Notes under the pieces: model-generated
What the model saw: the letters and a program-made list of their open reading frames with translations, nothing else
Told to the model about the DNA's origin: nothing
Database searches by the model: none
Part shown: one piece after another, positions 60,528-64,000 of the stretch
Numbering within the stretch: position 1 is the first letter of the stretch
How the letters are laid out: the number at the start of each line of letters is the position of its first letter
Origin: Microbacterium algeriense
Lineage (GTDB): Bacteria > Actinomycetota > Actinomycetes > Actinomycetales > Microbacteriaceae
NCBI RefSeq assembly: GCF_008868005.1
Contig: NZ_WAAO01000001.1
Coordinates: 558,001-622,000 of the forward strand
Direction of reading: 5' to 3'
Length of the DNA stretch: 64,000 bases
Translations under genes and position numbers: made by a program

Positions 60528-61763
60528 TCAGGGAAGGATGAGGGAGTCCGCGCGGGGGATGCCGGCGCGGCTCAGGATCTGGGGGACGCAGCGTTCCACG
60601 AATGCCTCGAAGTCGGAGGCCTCCGTGTAGAGGTGCGCCGAGAGGCGGAAGTAGCCGACGCCGCGGAAGCTCGTGAACGCGGTCTCGACTCCCACCTCGT
60701 CGAGCAGATCCATGCGCAGGGCATCGGCCTCCTCGCGGGTCGCGCCGAGTCCGAGGGGGAGACGCACGAGTCGCATCGACGGCACGGGCGAGGGGAGCGG
60801 GGTGAGCGGGTCCTCGTCGCCGTACGGACGCAGGGCCTCGGCGATGAGCTCGGCGCCGGCATCCGCGATCTCCGCCATGGCCGTGCGCGCGGCCGCCCAG
60901 CCGAATTCGCTCTCGATGAAGTCGATCGCGGTCGGGGTGGCCAGGTAGGTCGTGGCGTCGATCGTGCCCTGGGTGTCGAAGCGCTCCGGGTACGGCTCCC
61001 GCGCGGCCCACGAGTCGATCAGCGGCCAGAGCTCGTCCCGGTCGGGAGCCGTGGTCACGAGGAGGGCGGAGCCGCGCGGTGCGCAGGGCCACTTGTGCAG
61101 GTTGCCGAACCACCAGTCGCCGCCGGCCACCGCCGCCGCATCCGGGATGAGGCCGGGGGCGTGGGCTCCGTCGACGAGGGTGCGCACGCCGTGTTCGGAG
61201 GCGAGGTCGGCGATGCGGCGGGTGGGAAGCAGTCGCGCCGTCGGCGAGGTGATCTGGTCGACGACGATGAGGCGCGTGCGCGGCGTGAGCGCATCGGCGA
61301 AGAGCTGCACGACCTCGTCGTCGGAGGCGAGCAGGGGCAGGGCGACGGTGCGGACGGTTGCGCCGAAGCGGCGCGCGAGGCGTTCGGCGCCCATCGTGAT
61401 GGCGCCGTAGCCCTGATCCGTCACGAGGATCTCGTCGCCGCCGTCGAGGTGCAGCGCGTTGTAGACCACGGTCGCCGCAGCGGATGCGTTCGGGACGAAG
61501 ACGCTGTCCTCGGCCAGGGCGCCCACGAACGGAGCGGTGCGCTCCCTGGCTTGCTGCACGCGCTCGGCGATGCGGGGGAACCACTCGACGGGGCTCAGGT
61601 CGGCGCGACGTCGCAGCGTGTCCTGGTGTGCGACGACGACCGACGGCACGGCTCCGAACGACCCGTGGTTGAGGTGGATGATGTCGGGGTCGAGGGGCCA
61701 GGCATCGCGCGCTCGCAGGCCGGAGTGCAGCGTGAGCGGTGCGGGGAACAGCGGTGCGGACAT
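60528..61763 (-). CDS. Class V aminotransferase-fold PLP enzyme (isopenicillin-N-epimerase-like)
   Basis: The 411-residue enzyme has HLNHGSFGAVPSVVVAHQ at the N-terminus and the cofactor Asp in TLVDGAHAPGLIPD. The PLP lysine lies in WWFGNLHKWPCAPRGSALL. This matches the isopenicillin N epimerase/cysteine-desulfurase-like group, which acts as epimerase, lyase or aminotransferase; the substrate is unknown. It is the first gene of the operon with the ABC importer and divergent from the GntR regulator, so it probably acts on the imported compound. Confidence 0.82.
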   Translation of the reverse strand: MSAPLFPAPLTLHSGLRARDAWPLDPDIIHLNHGSFGAVPSVVVAHQDTLRRRADLSPVEWFPRIAERVQQARERTAPFVGALAEDSVFVPNASAAATVVYNALHLDGGDEILVTDQGYGAITMGAERLARRFGATVRTVALPLLASDDEVVQLFADALTPRTRLIVVDQITSPTARLLPTRRIADLASEHGVRTLVDGAHAPGLIPDAAAVAGGDWWFGNLHKWPCAPRGSALLVTTAPDRDELWPLIDSWAAREPYPERFDTQGTIDATTYLATPTAIDFIESEFGWAAARTAMAEIADAGAELIAEALRPYGDEDPLTPLPSPVPSMRLVRLPLGLGATREEADALRMDLLDEVGVETAFTSFRGVGYFRLSAHLYTEASDFEAFVERCVPQILSRAGIPRADSLILP

Positions 61764-61852
61764 CGGACCTCATCGATGAGTCGGGCGAGTTGTTGCACAA
61801 CTTTGCCACACGCCCCCGGTTTTTGCCACGAATCTGGAAAGATGAAACATAG

Positions 61853-61863
61853 TCGTCATACGA
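61853..61863. promoter_or_regulatory. FadR/GntR-type operator (TNGTNNNACNA)
   Basis: TCGTCATACGA is a perfect palindrome matching the FadR-subfamily consensus at every fixed position. It lies 48 bases before the GntR gene and 90 bases before the divergent aminotransferase/ABC operon. TTGCCA near 61823 and CATAGT near 61848 are promoter candidates it would overlap. Confidence 0.65.
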
Positions 61864-61910
61864 GTTTGCCGTGGCGATCGGTTCCGACAGACTGCACGAG
61901 GGGTGGGGGA

Positions 61911-62612
61911 GTGTCAGAGAGGATGACGATGAGCGCACTCGACACGGCGCTGCACGGCTTGCGGGCCCTGATCGCCGACGGTGCGCTGCGCCCCGGAGAT
62001 CGCCTGCCCAGCGAAGGGGAGCTGTGCGAGCGGCTGGGCGTCTCGCGCGGATCGCTGCGCGAAGCCATCCGCACGCTCGCCGCGCTCGGCGTGCTGGAGA
62101 CGCGGCACGGCTCGGGAAGCTACGTGAGCGAACTGCGGGCCGCCGATCTGATCGGCAGCCTGTCGCTCACGGTCGGGCTGCTCCCGATGGCCGGCGTGCT
62201 GGAGCTGACCGAGCTCCGGCGGGTGCTCGAACCCCACGCCGCCGCGCTCGCCGCAGCCCGCATCGACGAGGGCACCGTCGAGACGCTCGACCGGGTGCTC
62301 GACGAGATCGAGGGCACCACCGATTTCGAGGCGCAGTCGCGCCTGGACCATGAGTTCCACATGGCCATCTCCGAGGTGGCGGGCAACGAGGCTCTGACGA
62401 GCCTGATCGACGTGTTGCGCTCCCGCTCCCGTGCGTACCGGATCTCCGACCCGGAGGATGCCGCCGAGCTCAAGATCCACTCGGACGCCGGGCACCGTGC
62501 GATCCTCCGAGGCCTCGCCGCGGCGGACCCCGTCGCCGCTTCGGCCGCGGCCTCGGCGCACGTCGCGTACACGGAGTACTGGGTGCGGAAGTACTCAGGT
62601 CTCGAGGACTGA
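61911..62612 (+). CDS. GntR-family (FadR/FCD) transcriptional regulator
   Basis: The 233-residue regulator has a winged helix (LRPGDRLPSEGELCERLGVSRGSLREAIRTLAALGVLETRHGSGSYV) and an all-helical FCD ligand domain with the metal-site residues in RLDHEFHMAISEVAGN and HSDAGHRAIL. FCD regulators usually bind organic acids. The start is uncertain among GTG 61911, ATG 61923 and ATG 61929. It is divergent from the operon it probably controls. Confidence 0.88.
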   Translation: MSERMTMSALDTALHGLRALIADGALRPGDRLPSEGELCERLGVSRGSLREAIRTLAALGVLETRHGSGSYVSELRAADLIGSLSLTVGLLPMAGVLELTELRRVLEPHAAALAAARIDEGTVETLDRVLDEIEGTTDFEAQSRLDHEFHMAISEVAGNEALTSLIDVLRSRSRAYRISDPEDAAELKIHSDAGHRAILRGLAAADPVAASAAASAHVAYTEYWVRKYSGLED

Positions 62613-62631
62613 CGCGATCCAGAGCCGCCGT

Positions 62632-63147
62632 TCAGCCGAGCGTGATGTCCACCTGGATCTCGGCCGCGATCCGCTCGAGGTCGGCGCGCAGGGCGTCGAG
62701 GTCGACATCCGCCGGAACCTTCGCGGTGACCGACGCCTCGAACAGGCGGCCGCCGGCCATCGCCGCGTCGCGCGTCTCGGTCGCGAGCTCCTCGATGCTG
62801 AGCGCGTGCGCGTTCAGCACGCCCGAGACCTCGCGCACGATGCCGGGGCGGTCGTTCCCGAGCACCTGGATCTCCAGCAGCCGATCGTCGTCGGCGGCGG
62901 CTTCCGGGGCGCCCGTGAGCACCGAGAGCGTGAGCAGCCCCTGCCCCTGGAGCGCTCGCAGCGCGGTCTCGAGTTCTCCGGCCCGCTCCGTCGGCACCGA
63001 CACCTCGATGACGCCCGCGAACGTGCCGGCGAGCTCGGCCAGGGAGCTGTTCTCCCAGTTTCCGCCGTGTGCGTCCACGACATCGGCGACGGCGGCCACG
63101 AGGCCGGGACGGTCTGCACCCGCGACGGTGAGGATGAGTGTGGTCAT
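62632..63147 (-). CDS. Double-ACT-domain protein (GcvR-like)
   Basis: The 171-residue protein consists of two ACT domains (TLILTVAGADRPGLVAAVADVVDAHGGNW and LLEIQVLGNDRPGIVREVSGVLNAHAL). This matches glycine-cleavage regulatory GcvR-type or general amino-acid-sensing proteins. It probably binds an amino acid and controls a partner protein. A TACGCT box lies six bases before ATG 63147. Confidence 0.82.
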   Translation of the reverse strand: MTTLILTVAGADRPGLVAAVADVVDAHGGNWENSSLAELAGTFAGVIEVSVPTERAGELETALRALQGQGLLTLSVLTGAPEAAADDDRLLEIQVLGNDRPGIVREVSGVLNAHALSIEELATETRDAAMAGGRLFEASVTAKVPADVDLDALRADLERIAAEIQVDITLG

Positions 63148-63213
63148 GCGGCCAGCGTAGCCCGATCCTCCGGCGGTCACTCCTCGGGGCACTGGGTGTG
63201 CGTTCTGCGGGTC

Positions 63214-63310
63214 GGGCCCTTCGACAAGCTCAGGGACCCAGGTCCTGGGGCCCTTCGACGAGCTCAGGGACCCAGGTCCTGGGGCCCTTCGACAAGCTCA
63301 GGGACCCAGG
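63214..63310. repeat. Three tandem copies of the dispersed repeat, 34-bp period
   Basis: CCCTTCGACAAGCTCAGGGA starts at 63217, 63251 (with GAGCTC) and 63285, joined by CCCAGGTCCTGGGG spacers that are themselves palindromic. They fill the gap between the ACT gene promoter and the end of the PLP enzyme gene. Confidence 0.8.
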
Positions 63311-63316
63311 GCGGCG

Positions 63317-64000
63317 TCAGTCGGTCCAGACGCCGGAGTCGAGGAAGCGTTCCAGCCGGGCACGGTGTGGGGCGAGGTCCCAGCCCTGCGCCGCGACCCA
63401 CTCGTCGGAGTAGTAGGTGTTGGCGTAGCGGACGCCGCTGTCGCAGATCAGGGTCACGACGCTGCCGGTCTCGCCCGCGGCCCGCATCCGCGCGATGAGC
63501 TGGAACGCGCCGTAGAGGTTCGTGCCGGTGGAACCGCCCGCCCAGTGCAGGGTGCGCTCGCGCAGCAGCCGGATCGCGGCGATGGAGCCCGCGTCCGGCA
63601 CCTGGATCATCTCGTCGATCACGGTGGGCACGAACGAGGGCTCGACCCGAGGGCGGCCGATGCCCTCGATGCGGCTCGGGCGTCCAACCGGCGGGTCCAC
63701 CGTGCCGGCCCAGCCGTCGTAGAAGGCCGAGCCCTCCGGGTCGACGACCGCGACCTTCGTGTCGTGCCGTCGGTACTTCACGTAGCGGCCGAACGTGGCG
63801 CTGGTGCCTCCGGTGCCCGCACCGGTGACGATCCAGGTGGGGATCGGATGCCGTTCCTGGGCGAGCTGGCTGAAAACGCTCTCGGCGATGTTGTTGTTGC
63901 CGCGCCAGTCGGTCGCGCGCTCCGCGAACGTGAACTGGTCGAGGTAGTGGCCGGTGCAGTCCGACGCGAGACGCTGGGCCTCGGACGACATGTCCTCCGG
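63317..64000 (-). CDS. PLP-dependent cysteine synthase/desulfhydrase-like enzyme, partial
   Basis: The gene runs off the right edge; 227 C-terminal residues are visible. [48 protein letters not shown] contains the glycine-rich PLP phosphate loop [21 protein letters not shown] and [19 protein letters not shown] are typical of the actinobacterial Cds1-type cysteine desulfhydrase branch of the cysteine synthase family. The lysine and N-terminus are outside the window. Confidence 0.85.
   Translation of the reverse strand, partial: PEDMSSEAQRLASDCTGHYLDQFTFAERATDWRGNNNIAESVFSQLAQERHPIPTWIVTGAGTGGTSATFGRYVKYRRHDTKVAVVDPEGSAFYDGWAGTVDPPVGRPSRIEGIGRPRVEPSFVPTVIDEMIQVPDAGSIAAIRLLRERTLHWAGGSTGTNLYGAFQLIARMRAAGETGSVVTLICDSGVRYANTYYSDEWVAAQGWDLAPHRARLERFLDSGVWTD

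Noticed and set aside
63214..63310. Three regular repeats that resemble a small CRISPR array
   Set aside because: The spacers are identical rather than unique, the unit is a dispersed genomic repeat, and no cas gene is present.

Overview
The window is high-GC actinobacterial DNA. Gene content (HemQ-type heme pathway, Holin-X/DUF3618 pair, actinobacterial HhH-GPD and DUF1992 families, ykoEDC thiamine transporter) and very short 5' UTRs point to Microbacteriaceae, most likely Microbacterium; this is inferred, as no rRNA or other marker is present. It is densely coded, with about 63 protein genes on both strands, no gap above 300 bases without a gene, and no tRNA, rRNA, CRISPR array, transposase or prophage that I can see. 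The first gene (anmK) and the last (a cysteine-synthase-like enzyme) are cut by the window edges.

Layout. 1-9.9 kb: end of anmK, a HAD phosphatase/YdeI operon, the manganese module mntR / small membrane protein / mntH with two palindromic MntR-like boxes, a SpoU methyltransferase, a hendecad-repeat membrane protein, a MATE exporter, a DUF1992 protein and an M13 metallopeptidase. 10-18.2 kb: a catalytically degenerate beta-lactamase-fold protein, an MFS exporter, a HIT-like protein, a GNAT enzyme, a POT peptide transporter, glycyl-tRNA synthetase and a membrane protein. 18.2-20.2 kb: an ABC-F ribosome-protection-type gene with a possible attenuation leader, bracketed by two copies of a nested palindrome. 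20.2-31.5 kb: DUF1801 and HhH-GPD genes, then the tetrapyrrole cluster hemA(-)/hemE-hemY, an envelope trio (YtxH-like, Holin-X, DUF3618), hemQ-hemC-hemD-hemB and hemL. Together these make coproporphyrin and decarboxylate coproheme, but ferrochelatase is not in the window. 31.7-39.5 kb: an ABC ATPase with a long acidic repeat region and a His-rich tail, a 3-hydroxyisobutyryl-CoA hydrolase-like enzyme, and a heterodimeric ABC exporter. 39.5-47.1 kb: a D,D-carboxypeptidase, a TPP riboswitch with ykoE-ykoD-ykoC, and glutamate decarboxylase with an APC antiporter. 47.1-54.5 kb: a phosphotransferase, two SDR enzymes, TSUP and ankyrin genes, KDPG aldolase, rlmN, and a quinone reductase divergent from its probable TetR repressor. 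54.6-64 kb: a DUF4407 protein, an aldo/keto reductase, a four-gene operon (class V aminotransferase, solute-binding protein, two permeases) divergent from a FadR-type GntR regulator with a matching operator, a double-ACT protein, and the truncated PLP enzyme.

Regulatory style. At least 22 genes have a TANNNT-type -10 box exactly 6 or 7 bases before the start codon, which indicates leaderless mRNAs. This rule also settles several start codons, such as GTG for hemA and mntH.

Most unusual non-coding signals. Three unrelated families of intergenic palindromes each occur twice, and in each family the spacing is identical in both copies. A TTCGACAAGCTCAGGG-type repeat has also entered three proteins in frame. 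The most unusual protein is the ABC ATPase with the repeat region and His-rich tail.
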